DNA of 64,000 bases, taken from contig JAZGTH010000002.1 in assembly GCA_036877525.1 (NCBI GenBank), forward strand, positions 7,858,501 through 7,922,500, read 5' to 3'. Below are positions 46,533 to 58,382 of the stretch, one piece after another (the first letter of the stretch is position 1; the number at the start of each line of letters is the position of its first letter). The position numbers were made by a program, and so were the translations under genes. This stretch comes from Chromobotia macracanthus (taxonomy: Eukaryota > Chordata > Actinopteri > Cypriniformes > Botiidae). The notes beneath the pieces are model-generated. The model was not told where the DNA came from, searched no databases, and saw only the letters and a list, made by a program, of their open reading frames with translations.

Positions 46533-48009
46533 GTTTCCCACATAATCCTCATACATTGTATAATAAGTGTCACAGCCTGCCTCAGCCCAAACTTTAACTC
46601 AGAATCGCTCTGCACTGTGCCTGCTAAAATTATCATTAATTTGAATAATCTGTCTGTGTCTTCTCAATAAATTTTAGGCTGTCATATTCTGACAATGTTA
46701 CAACAATGTTCTGACAATCTTCTCCACACATATCAAAACAAAACAATAAGAACATCAGACAGTGTTTCCTTATCAGACCATGTGAGCATGTCACACTGAA
46801 GTATGTGCAAGCTTTGTCAACTAGAAACAACTAGAAACAGAACTTAATCTTGTAGATATGTTGACCACATCTTAGAGGAAGTGCTCTGTGCAAAACAGAT
46901 TAAGTGTTTGAGATAATCAGCTAAATGAGAATGTAAGCAATAAAGGTGGGGGGTAATAAGAATAAATCCAGGAATGAAGAGTTACAGAGATGACAGAGGA
47001 ATAAAGAAATGAAGCTAGCGATGAGGGAACACAAGGCCATTTGCTTGTCAGGCAGGATTGTGGAGCATTTGATGGAGAACCTATATTGTACATTAATGAA
47101 TCTCTGTGGAGCCATAGAACAAAAATACCTCTCGGAAAACAGACAGAGGAAATGAAAAAGTCTCATTTGCTATTGAAATGAGGAGCTGGGGTGGTTTGGC
47201 TTCTGTCTTGCCGTGGAACATTAGAAATCACATTCAGACCAGAGCTTTTAGCACTCCGCGACTGCTGGATGAGTAATGCAAAACCACTAAAAATATTTGC
47301 TACCATGCGAGACACAAAAATTCATACATTTCCAAATGAATAAATGCATTTTCCCCTCTAAAATTTATGGCTTTAAAATCCTGCCCTTTACTTACACAAT
47401 CATTTCATCCCTTTCTTCTTCACAGCTGTTGTTTTCGCACCTTCTGTCGCAGACAACTCCCTTCAATGTGCATTTATTTGTCATATATCCTTTGAGCATT
47501 TGTGTGCGTTTTGCTCGTAACACAGAATATATTAAAATAATAATACTGCACACTTGAGTTTCATAAGTATGTAAACCTAGTAAACCCACTATCTGGAGCC
47601 CTATCTCTAATTATTGATCTTCAAATATAAAATCATGAAGAAAAACATCTTGCAGCAAAATGCCCTAGTTGGCTGCATCAATCTACTTTCCATTTGTATT
47701 GCTTAGCTTGTTTAGTTCAATATCGACAATTAATTAAATGTTTAAGTAGACGTATGCGCTAAGCTATTCCAGTATGATGTATGCAAAGCAAGCTTAAATT
47801 ATATCTGCATAATATCTTTCATTCCAGCTATCTCAAATTAGATTAGCATAGCGAGGGCAGTACTTTTATTGCTCTCTAGCTCTTGAGTTACTCCACTATG
47901 GCAACAAGAAAATATTAAGACCCTGTGCCTCAATTTTTTCCTTTTTTCATCATATAGTGACCTCATCAGACATAGCCCTTCCATTTTATGCCTTATTGGC
48001 TTAACAATC
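46533..48009. other. Unassigned non-coding stretch
   Basis: AT-rich. No feature recognised. Confidence 0.35.
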
Positions 48010-48420
48010 GAGAGATTTGGAGAGCAATGAGCCATTCAGAGTGGCTGGAGGGAAGCTGTTGACCTCGTAAAGGCGTACAAGCCAATCAGTCACCCGGACA
48101 AGGCCCCTAAATCTAAACAACCCACATGAGTACCCCAGTGCTAGAGAAGAGTAAAGGCTGGCACGGCCCCATGTGGCCCAAGCTAATATCTGGCTGCCTA
48201 CCAGACCTTCCCACCTAAGGTCGTCATTTGCCTTCCACCCCCTCTAACCGCCTACCGCTAAAACAAAAACAATCCCTGAGAAACTATGATTCCGGCTCAC
48301 TCACACACCCCCTGCTTCATCTGCATAACCAATATCATATCCCCCCTGCTCGCTTCCGTCTCTGCTTTCATTTAGAGGGCATGCAAAGTGATTCATGTCA
48401 TTGCAGGCAGTTGTAGTGTC
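48010..48420. promoter_or_regulatory. Candidate conserved non-coding element, C-rich
   Basis: Distinctly C-rich unique block: GACCTCGTAAAGGCGTACAA, AGCCAATCAGTCACCCGGAC, CTGGCACGGCCCCATGTGGC and CCACCCCCTCTAACCGCCTA. The 22-base segment 48031-48052 matches 24486-24506 with one extra G. TTTAGAGGGCATGCAAAGTG (~48371) adds a POU-like ATGCAAAG. Confidence 0.35.
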
Positions 48421-48617
48421 TTGGCTCTCCACTGTTCAGAACAAGACAGACAATTTTTCTCTTTAAAGAAAAATGTATAGGCTTCAGACAAGACTGCTGA
48501 CCAAGTGACATGCTGAACGATTTAGAGTAAACGTTTTACTTACTATCTAGTTATGGCAACAGGTCTGTGTGAGAATTAGGGGATAGAAAACAATAATAAA
48601 ATTGTTGTATATAAAAG

Positions 48618-48742
48618 CGTGTTAGTAGCACAAAGGTTGTGGGTTTGAGTCCCATGGAACGCATGAACTGATAAACTGTATACCTTAAGTGCCCTGTAAG
48701 TCGCTTTGGAAAAAAGCATCTGCCAAATGCATAAATGTAAAA
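48618..48742 (+). mobile_element. tRNA-derived SINE, A box lost
   Basis: The B box GGTTTGAGTCC lies at 48642-48652, preceded by AGCACAAAGGTTGTG. The tail CTGTAAGTCGCTTTGGAAAA, then GCATCTGCCAAATGCATAAA, matches the tails at 16751 and 52448. The 5' end is truncated before the A box, so it would not be transcribed by pol III on its own. Confidence 0.75.
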
Positions 48743-51700
48743 TTACGAAAAATTAAAAATCCAAAGAAATCCAGAAAATATTATAAACCTGAAAACAATG
48801 GATCTCTCGCTCTCTCTGTATGTTCAATTGTAGCGTCTTCACAGATGTTCACAGACATTTGGAGTGTGGGTGTGTTTTGAGTGACAGTGGCGTGTCTATG
48901 TGTGCGTGACTGTACCAGAGTCTCCTCATGAACTGCTCACTGAGTTACAGCACTGGAAAGTTATTCATGCCCTATTGCCTGGTTTATACAGCAACAACAA
49001 ATTTTATTATTGATTAGTCACATATGCTCAGTGTGGCATGGAAACCAGTCAGTCAGTGACGTTATTTCATTGATGTTATTTGTGCTGTTTATTGCACTAG
49101 AGAATTGTTTTCCCTTAGCACATAACTGTTATATTCTTATCTTTAGATGTTATGAATTCAAAGGCAGTCGAGTTTCTCCATTTAGTAAAACAACTTGTAA
49201 ACTTCAGACTTTGCAAAGTAAATGCACACGTGCATCAATCAAATAGTGTAAGATCAAATTTCTGCTTACCTTGTGGCTAAATCAGCTCCCAGCTTTGTCA
49301 ATCAGTACATCTTGTAGACAAATTCAGGCACTGATATTAGCTTAGAACATTTGCTTTGTACATTGTGTTTTTTATCATTGTGTATTAATTTTATCAATTT
49401 TGAATTTTCTACCTTTTCTCTTCCTAATTTTCTCTCCTTCTTCTTCTCATTGGTCGAGTTCTTCTTGAACTCTGACCCCCAATCAATACACACTACACAC
49501 TACACTAAATAAACTTGCACATAGTTTTATGGATAACATTGGATACAATGTGGAAATGTAGGACAATAATTTTAAAAACATTTTTCCCTGATTAATCAAA
49601 TGCAATAATTGCTTATCAAAACCATTGTTAGTAGTAGCAGCCCACAATTTGATTTTCCTAAATTTTTAAGTGACGGGGGACAGAAACAAGCCTTAACGAT
49701 GTTATTAAATTGAAATTATTTATTGAAATGGAATTATCACCCAAATATTTTTTGTCAATATCAAAATGAGAGCTGCACTGTCAATTGAATTCATCCTTTT
49801 TTTCTAGACTCAAGACACGTTAAGAGAATTTATCAGTAAAATCAGTCATTAAAACCTCCCATCTAATTGCCAGCAGGCAGCTGACAGTAGGATTGCAGGA
49901 GTAAGCCATCAGCAGGTGTTGAGTGTATGTGTAGCCTCAACACTTCTCATTGACTTTATATGTGTCATTTAAATGTCAGGAGATAAAGAAGGAATTTAAT
50001 ACCTAACGGGAAGTCAATAAAGGTTAATTAACAGTGAGAGAGAAAGACATGCCAAAAGATCATAATAAAATGGCAGATGGAGGTTTGTTCTTCCTATGAA
50101 ACTATCTTCCTCATAACTCACTCCAGGTCACCAGAGTGTGTTACTCTGAGCACCTGAATGAAAACTTCTGCAAATTTACAACAGTATGAAAATACTGTTA
50201 AAAGTGTGATGTCTTAATGAATGTTAATAGTATTTAACTTTATAAATATTAGAGTCCCAAAATGACTTAAATGTAATAATTCATTTGAAGGAGTGGATTA
50301 GCTGTGAGTTTCCTGTGAGTTTTAAAATGTAAAATTTGCCTTTCATCTGTCATATCTCATAGCTACCTCATTGACTTAATTGAATTTTATATAACAGAGA
50401 AGTGGTTGTACAGTTGGAGCTTCACACTGTACCAGGGGCAGCAGGTGCTCATCACTGATGAGATTAGTCACACTGAACAGTACTGTACTCTGACTGAGGT
50501 CAAACTGATCACTCCATGCATTCATCTCGTTCAACTCCCCCTGCTTTCCTCACACAGTTGGAATTGACATAAGCAAGGGAGTTGAAGAAAAGCACCACTG
50601 TAGTTTTATTTTTCTCTTTGATAGACTCATCAGAACCCTGTAGAATAACAGAAGTGCAGGAAATGCAAAAGTTAACTGAAAGCATCGTGATAAGGCTGGG
50701 TGTTGGACTGGGCTAGTGGGAGCTAGCAAGAGCATGATCCGTCCCTCACTAATCCATTAAGATTTAATTACTTTCAAATAAATTCAGACCATGTAAGAAT
50801 TTGTTTGCTATAAAATTATGTAGTCTGTACATTACCCGCACGCAATGTGGAGCTTTTTAAGTTTTACTTTAGTAAAACATCTACAGATCTTTCCAGTCAT
50901 GTGTTTTCTTTCCATGTTTTACAGCCTCATTAGGAGCCCTGTGGTGGAGTACTTGTATGAATCACAGGTTTGAAAAGGCCTTTCATGTCATTACTGAAAA
51001 AGATGCAAAGAATTGGAGTTAATTGGATTCTATCTGGGTGCTGAAGCAGGTAACCGTGGCGTTCTCTAGAAGTTGAAAGTGTTCCGCAAATAATGAGGTA
51101 AAAGGAAGTACCGTCAAAAACACCTAAAACAAGTCAAATGAGTAACACAAACATCAAACCGCAACGATGAAAAACTGCCTCTGTGTGCCACCATGATTTC
51201 ACCAGCATTTAACACTGCTACTGTACATTTGTCCTTGAGCATGGAAAACACAGAGCATAAATAAATAAATAAAACCCAGACTATAGAGACTTTAATACAA
51301 GCAGACAGGGGACCCCAGGCCTTGGCACACTGAATTCGAACCAGAGGTCTGCAGAGCTCTGTTCCGGGTCCAATGTTTTTTATTCAACATGATATGAATT
51401 CACATTGCCATGCATTCAGGGTATCAGCAAAACATCTCTGGACACTTGCCACTCTTTGGGCTGTCTGGCCTAAATTTACATTAAAATGATTCATATTCCC
51501 CTTGCGAATCTTACCGCCATGCACAACGTTGACCATTAATCACAATTCAACACAATTCAGTCACCACTCTGTGTGTGTGTGTGTGTACGCTCTATTGCTC
51601 ACTGGAGACAACTTGCGATCAGATTAAGTATGCAAGCTGCATCTCCCGAAAGAGGACAAGGATCAATACCCCTGCTATGTTTTCTCTCTTTATTTCCTAA

Positions 51701-52351
51701 ATCTTGCAGTTTCCTCCCACGTTTTTCTTAAACATACCTGACACACACACATCACAACACTGAGCTGCCACATCGACAAAGGCTTTGTTCATGGTAAAAC
51801 CGTGGTGGTGCGTTCAAAAGCACAAATCTGATAAAACAGGCTGTGATTGTTGCTTCTAGTTGACTTTTAGCACAGGCTGCCATAATACCAGATGAGTCAT
51901 TGCAGCTTCTTACCCTGATAATCATGGGCAACCCATTAGAGCGGATAAGATGAGAGCAGCCTCCGGTCTGAGAAAACATCATTAGTACTCGGCTAGCATC
52001 ACACAGATGTGCTGGCCCACTGATCTTCTTCTGCAGCTCCTCTGATAGCTACACACTCTCTGCCCTTTAATGTTGCTGAGGGTCGCAAGGTTGCCCACAA
52101 TAAGCTCACAGGAGAACAACAACACTCAGTCTTTTACTCCACACATTCACATATTTCTTTGAAAAGCCTTATCGACCTGTTGTTAAGGCATGTTTGGAGT
52201 AGAGATGGGTCATGATGGTCGACCACTCCGCTGGTGGACGACAAGTTCACTGAACATTTTTTAATGTCAGCTGTAACTTTTTCTGGTGGTGCTTGCTTTC
52301 AAAACTCAGTTGCAATGTGTTGTACTACTCATAGATGAGCAGAACACTCTA
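48743..52351. other. Non-coding stretch with minor microsatellites
   Basis: (AATA)4 lies at ~51257-51273 and (GT)8 at 51571-51586. 49840-50050 (CAGCAGGCAGCTGACAGTAG, AAAGGTTAATTAACAGTGAG) and 51740-52000 are somewhat more complex and could be regulatory. No coding signal. Confidence 0.35.
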
Positions 52352-52476
52352 GACAAGCATGGTACAGCACAGCGCTTGCAACGTCATGGGTTTGATTCCC
52401 AGAGAATGCAGGTACAGATAAAATAAAACTTAAATAAGCCTGAATAAAAGCATCTGTCAAATGCATAAATGAAAAT
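52352..52476 (+). mobile_element. tRNA-derived SINE, degenerate
   Basis: AAGCATGGTACAGCACAGCG, CTTGCAACGTCATGGG, then the B box GGTTTGATTCC at 52389-52399 and tail AAAAGCATCTGTCAAATGCA, TAAATG. The A box is not intact. The 80-codon minus-strand frame is its translation. Confidence 0.7.
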
Positions 52477-52609
52477 GTTAGGAAACACGTCTGATAGTTG
52501 TGTATAATGAGCATTACCCTAAGCAGCCTAATTACACAGGGCTTTACAGGACTAACTCGTTGACTACTCAATTATAAACATATAGTTTTGCAAATCCCTA
52601 GTTTGGAGC

Positions 52610-53070
52610 TCTTTTGACTGACTGATTATCCACCCACACCCTCCCCTCACCTTCTTTAAATGTTTGTAAATATTCCCTGATCTGTCTAAGACATGCCACT
52701 GGTTGTATGAATAGATACTGATTCATTAATGCTGGACAGATTGGCTCTCCGGGTTCGTGAAGAGGAGATCAAAAGATCCTTTGAAAATCTCCTGAGACTG
52801 CACGTAAAAAAGCAGAGAAAAGAAAGCTATGCAGCCATCTACCTTTGTATTATTAAAGATGATAATGAAATGACACGGAGCGAAGGCATTTAAAGAGCAC
52901 TGCTACTTGACATGCTGTTGCACCCTTATTTGGGCTTAAAAAAGGTGGTAATGATTGACACAAGAGGAGGGGAGATTGCAGCAGTAAAACAGCTCTCTTT
53001 CACAGACAGATAATTAGGATTTAGACCCCGTCAGGCCTGTGCCGTGGATGATAATGGCTTGAACTGTGCA
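52610..53070. promoter_or_regulatory. Candidate conserved non-coding element
   Basis: Complex unique block without repeats or long frames: TTGGCTCTCCGGGTTCGTGA (~52741), GAAATGACACGGAGCGAAGG, GACAGATAATTAGGATTTAG and CCCCGTCAGGCCTGTGCCGT. Long stretches lack low-complexity runs, unlike the flanks. Conservation is untested. Confidence 0.3.
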
Positions 53071-53684
53071 GAGCCATGAATGTTTGCCACATTCATCACT
53101 GCTCCTTCTCTGTTGCCAGATCCACCTGATATATTAAACACTGACACCTATGGGTCAGACATGGTACTGCAGTGCTGAACTGCTACACAGGATTTTCACA
53201 GCAGAGAGAACCAAAAGCCCCTTAACATATGGGCTCCCACAGCCGATATGGACCAATAACCTTCGTCCACCACCAAGCGTTGCAGTTGGGGTGTAGCTGA
53301 GGTGTTTTTACGATGACTGTGGGTCTTTTTTAATGAGCGTCTCTCAGCTGCTCGGCCCCTCTAACGCAGTATATGTAGCATCTGACGCTTGAGCACAACT
53401 GCGAGCGCAGACGACATCAGGAGGAGAGCTATTTGAAGCATGGCCAGAAATCACAGGCATCCATGTGCACGAAGCATTTTCAAGAGAATCCCAGGACAAT
53501 TGCAGTGGCTTCAGCTGTCTGTATTTGAGAACGGGCCAGCTTGGAGGACTTGTGTGTTAAGAAAATAAAGGGTTTTAGAATCAGCTTTTTTGTTTCAGAT
53601 GCCATTTCTTGCTTTCTGAGGTTTATTCTCATTTGGTCAGTTTTTACAGTGATTTATTTATTTTGTTACGGAACATTCCCAATT
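53071..53684. other. Unassigned, partly CpG-containing
   Basis: 53250-53420 has several CpGs (CTCGGCCCCTCTAACGCAGT, AACTGCGAGCGCAGACGACA), which might extend the preceding block. No gene recognised. Confidence 0.3.
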
Positions 53685-54022
53685 CCCAACAATTTTAGGT
53701 TGTATGAACGTTTCCCTACTGTTTACATTAAGCCTCAAAAATGCTACAAATGCTAGCAATTAGACATTTTAAGGAATGTTCAAAACAACCAGTTCTTTAG
53801 ACATTGCAATAAAATTATTGCTTAATGGCTTAATTATTATAAGAACATTATTCAAACTTTTTTTAAATTCTGTAACTTTTTAAAACATTACTATAACAAT
53901 GAATGTTTTTGATATTTGATGTATAACATTCAAAAATGTTCCACTGACTTTTCAACATCATCTTTGAGAGAACTTTCAGAAATCATTAGCCAACATGTTG
54001 AGAACATTCCCTGTTGGCTGGG
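53685..54022 (+). mobile_element. CCCAGCTAAC-type TIR element, near full length
   Basis: Left end CCCAACAATTTTAGGTTGTA (the AGCT of the terminus is reduced), interior TTTAGACATTGCAATAAAAT and TTATTGCTTAATGG, right end GAGAACATTCCCTGTTGGCT then GGG at 54022. About 338 bp, same orientation as 36974-37340. Confidence 0.8.
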
Positions 54023-55225
54023 TTGTTTCTTTTGAGCTGTTGAACATGCGTATTAAAGACAAACCATTTCATGAAGCTCCTTTTTCATTTTTTGTGCTTA
54101 GATCATTGCCAGAATATGTAGCAGGAGATAAGAAACAGAAGAAAACTGAAAGAATTACAAGCGAAAGGTTTCAGAGCAGGCTTTTCATGTGTGACAGTCC
54201 GCAGACAATTGAGGCCCTCACATCCAATCAACATGCTGCTTCTGTTCACATGCAACACAGACATTTGAAACTCTGCAAAATAAATGATACCATTATGTGT
54301 TGCATGCACTAAACACCCTTTTTTAAAGATTGGGATAATACTTCTCCCTTTAGTACCCCCAAAAAAGAAATTATAGATTATTATCATATCTTACAGACTG
54401 CTCTCTTAAAAAGAAGTCTTGCTTGGTGTTTATGTAATGGTGTATATGCTGCTGTATGTTATTCTCTTTTTAAAGGAAATAATGGCTGTTGAATTGCAGT
54501 GAGCAACACAAAGCCATTCAAAGTGTTACATATAAAATAACAGACAATACAAGAAAAAGCATGCAAACTTAAATATTCATATCCTATATCATGTTTATAT
54601 TCACATAAACCTACAAATTAAACCAAGTGTGACCCTTTAAACCGCAAAATGAAAATGATTTGAATCACATCCAAATAAATGATATTTAATACAGCATGCC
54701 AAAGCTTGCATTCATTGTTCTTTATCTTAGTTCACGGTGTACACCATAAGCTAACAACGTTATGTTGTTCACCCTCTAGGGTGTTTTTCATTTCCTGGAA
54801 GAATCCTTTCCACTGCTTTACTGACATAGAAAGCTCGACACAAGCTTACAGCAGATGCCTCTCACCTCTGGCACATAGATATTTATAATCACAAACATTC
54901 CTAATGAAATCAAATGGACACATGACCTAGTTCTTGCACAACAGGCACATCATCCTTCATCACTCTTAGAACAGATGATTGCTAAAACTGCCAAGATCTG
55001 CTGTCACAGGCCCTGACATATCTCTGAGGATTATGGAAATTCCCTTTATAAACAAATGCATTTGATACCACATGTCTTAGTGTTACGCTTTCTGTTCACA
55101 AAAAACACATTCTTTTTAATTGAAAAGTTACAGAGCGTTTGAGTATAAGATGTCCTTGTCATTCTCAATTATATAACTATAGAAATAAACTTGAGTCTGG
55201 ATGAAAGTGTCATGATACTGGTAGC
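54023..55225. other. Unassigned non-coding stretch
   Basis: Antisense frames at 53995-54312 (+) and 54103-54387 (-) overlap; the first starts inside the mobile element. No feature recognised. Confidence 0.35.
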
Positions 55226-55578
55226 CCCGCTGACAGGGAACATTTTCAGAATGTTGGTTAATGTTCTCTTAAAGTTCTCTCAAAGTTATCAAAACATTTC
55301 TTGCAGTAGTGTTATTAGAATGTCATATATCATATATCAAAAATATTATTCCTAAGTAATCCTAAGCAACTAAGTAATTTAAAAGTGTTTTAAAAAACAT
55401 TTTAAAAACGTTGCAGAATTAAAAAATGTTGAATAACATTCTTATAGCCAAGCAATAATGTTAATACAACATTTAAAAGCTGGACGTTTGGAACGTTCCT
55501 ACAGCTTTTAAAATAACATTTTTTACACTTTTGTTACTTAAGGGAAATGTTAGGGAAACCCTACAATTGTTAGCTGGG
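55226..55578 (-). mobile_element. CCCAGCTAAC-type TIR element, inverted
   Basis: Left end CCCGCTGACAGGGAACATTT, interior GTTAATGTTCTCTTAAAGTT and ATAGCCAAGCAATAATGTTA, right end CTACAATTGTTAGCTGGG (55578). TAG lies on both sides (55222-55224 and 55579-55581), a possible target duplication. Confidence 0.8.
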
Positions 55579-55889
55579 TAGCATTCAAGACACTAAACTC
55601 CATGGCTGAGAGCCTGAGGCGGTAGGCCTTCCTAACATCTGGATGTGAGGATGTGAGGGGTATTGCACCCACTGAGACTCCCGGAGCTGTTAAAAAGCAA
55701 AGCTTTTCTATCTCAATTCAAATGTTTTTTGCAGAGTCAAGATGTTTTGCTGAGACCGCTGAGCATTCCATGAGTGCTTGCCGGGGATGCGAAGCTATAA
55801 ATCATAAATGAAGACTTAGCATTAGCTTTTTCCAAAAATAGACAGATTCCTCACAAAACAGGCAGATGCACCTTTCTCTCCACACAGCA
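55579..55889. other. Unassigned
   Basis: No feature recognised. Confidence 0.3.
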
Positions 55890-56220
55890 AAAAGAAGGCT
55901 AACTCGGACGACCTACGCGAGTGTGTCTGCGTTGACAGCTGGCTGTAATGTTTATATCTGGAGTTGTGCCTCGGGCTAGCATTTAGACTTTGAAAGCATG
56001 TCAGGGGCGATGAGAAAGTTGCGCTATGATTCCTTGTGATTTATCCATACTTGACCGTGCCCCGCGTCTTAAGCTACTGATGTGTGTGGGCGCGCGGTGG
56101 CATATTCAACTATCTGACACTGTAGCAGGTGCCATTTATACGTGTATAAATAAATCCATCTGGATAGACCAATTAGCAGGTTTAATGTGCGTGAAGCTTT
56201 GCGGCAAGGTTAAATTGTGA
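55890..56220. promoter_or_regulatory. Candidate conserved non-coding element, CpG-containing
   Basis: CpG-rich for this window: CTCGGACGACCTACGCGAGT (~55901), GACCGTGCCCCGCGTCTTAA (~56053), GTGTGGGCGCGCGGTGGCAT (~56084). TATACGTGTATAAATAAATC (~56137) and GACCAATTAGCAGG (~56166) follow. The 64-codon frame here is too short to judge. Enhancer or promoter of a non-coding transcript are both possible. Confidence 0.33.
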
Positions 56221-57999
56221 GATTAGGCAGTGGAATTATGTTCGTTGCCAGACTCCTTGTTGTGTTGAGCATACAGAATACAGTATGTGGTCATGGCCAT
56301 CAGTTGATGTAGTTTTTCAATAACATGACATGATGTATTGCCCTTTAAGTGGATATGGAGGCGTTATGCTAGTGTTAACTACAGTAGGGTGTCGAACTTG
56401 CAAAGTCTTTCTAATCTGACATAATTTTCAAACAAGTTGTTAATGTTAATGCCATGCAATGAAATCTACTATATCACACAGGGAGCCCATTATTCCCCAT
56501 TTAACTGAACATGCTAATCATTCTGTAAAACAAACAGTTTTTCTGATGGAGAAATGAGCAACCTTAATTTAATGCGAGCGCTGACATTGTTGGTCTTTCC
56601 ACTGTCAGTTCCGGTTTACATATCACCAGGCATAAGCGTCTCAATCTGTGCCAGGGTGCCGAAATGTTGGTCAGATCCTAACCCAAGGCCAGACTCCATG
56701 TCAGAATGCTTATCTGAGGAATAAAGTGACTTGGTCTTTTCCCACTGGTGTCTCGTGTTGCCATTTTTGCAGCAAAAGAATTGTAGTATCGGGGCTATTC
56801 ACTGCAGGAGAGGTGCAAGATCTCAGCCCAGCAGGCTCAAGAGATCAGCAGAGATTTGCAGATGTGATACTCTATCATTACTCCACAGAGTGTCTGCTGC
56901 TCCGGATGACCACTCTGAGACTCGCTGTGTTTGTGTGTGTTTGAGGGCATGGGGAGTTCCAGGAGTGCCAGAGTTTGTCTGTACACATACAAGGATTAAA
57001 TTAATAATGCTGTGAGGTTTACACCATAAAAAAAGCCAGTGGGCTCAGGGTTTGGCTGGTTAGCAGTGATCAGAAAGCTCTCTGCTGGTAGATCACAAAC
57101 AATATCTACAAATAGCATTTTTCTCAAATGATGGACAAGAGTAACCATGTATTCTGATTAATACAAACAACATGTATATGTAGGCAACATATAAATCTGA
57201 ACTATTTGATTATGTTTTTATTATAGTAGATGTTTTGGCAGTGACTGATCGTAAATTTGTATATTTATTCTCTAGATAGCGCAGAATAGGGCATTAATAA
57301 AAGGCTCAGGTCTGTGCATGTGCATGTGGTGCCAGCAGTCAATCAGTCATTTTCTGGTTAATACTACACAGGAAAGAGACTGAAAAGGATTATGGTAACC
57401 AAAAATTTGAAAAATTAAGTATTGAAAGAATTAATAATGGCTATATCAGGAAAACAATCAAATATGCATACACAAATGTAATAGAATACATCTGTTTAAT
57501 TTTTGAGGAAATTAAAATGATGACAGACAAAAATAAATGATGACAATTTTACAACTAATAACTACGTATAACACAACCTCTGTATATTTAAGCACAAAAT
57601 AAACACAGAAGCGAGATGACTACATTTTTCCCCCATTTGTCTGACAAACTGTATAATTCCTGAACACACTGGCTGCCACCAAATATTTCAAAGCAGAAAC
57701 TGGTTGTAAGGCAGTAATCCTCATGTAGATACATCATGGTTTTATGGCTCAGGTGATTGGCTAAAAAATGTCCAATGATAGAACAATGCCCCTTTCTACA
57801 TGTTTACTTACAATAGCTTCTGTACTGCTGCAGATTGCTCTTGAAACCTGGCAATGACAGCATTGTTAACTCTTGTATGATAAATTGCTATAATATGCCT
57901 CATTTGTAAGTCACTTCCAATAAAAGCTGCGGTTAAATAACCAAATGTCCGAAAACAAAGATGGTGTATACAGGTGTGTAATATAATAAATTGCCCTGC
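56221..57999. other. Unassigned non-coding stretch
   Basis: 56570-57010 has two overlapping plus-strand frames in different phases and moderate GC; neither has a recognisable domain. The rest is AT-rich. Confidence 0.33.
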
Positions 58000-58300
58000 A
58001 CTCCTCTGTAAAGTGCACTAACAGATAGATAAGACAACCAGCAGCTGTGGCATTAGAAGCCCAGGGCTGGTGGCTGCTTTAAATAGACTTTAATTGTTCC
58101 AGCCTGCCGTGGGAGAGGGTGCCTGGCCAAGACCCATCGCACGGCCACTCTAATGAGGACAAGGAGTAAATCATAGGTATTGTCCTTACAGGAGTGCCCT
58201 CCCTCTTTTCACATTCTCTCACAGAGATGTCAGTAATTTTCACACCAACCTGAAGAGCCACCCTCACACACACATACTCAGGCAAGATGATTAATCTGTG
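58000..58300. promoter_or_regulatory. Candidate conserved non-coding element
   Basis: GC-rich unique block: AGAAGCCCAGGGCTGGTGGC (~58055), CCAGCCTGCCGTGGGAGAGG and CGCACGGCCACTCTAATGAG (~58138), bounded by TAAT-rich text (TTAATCTGTGTATTAATTAT at ~58290). Confidence 0.3.
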
Positions 58301-58360
58301 TATTAATTATTGTCACTGACAATATTACAGCCACTTCTGACAAGCTGTTTAAAGGTCGCT

Positions 58361-58382
58361 GTGTGTGTGAGAGAGAGAGATT
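58361..58382. repeat. Compound (GT)4(GA)6 microsatellite
   Basis: GTGTGTGTGAGAGAGAGAGA, followed by a purine-rich stretch to ~58440. Confidence 0.85.

Noticed and set aside
52329..52571. Minus-strand 80-codon frame
   Set aside because: Translation of a SINE; contains the B-box-derived GNQTHD peptide.
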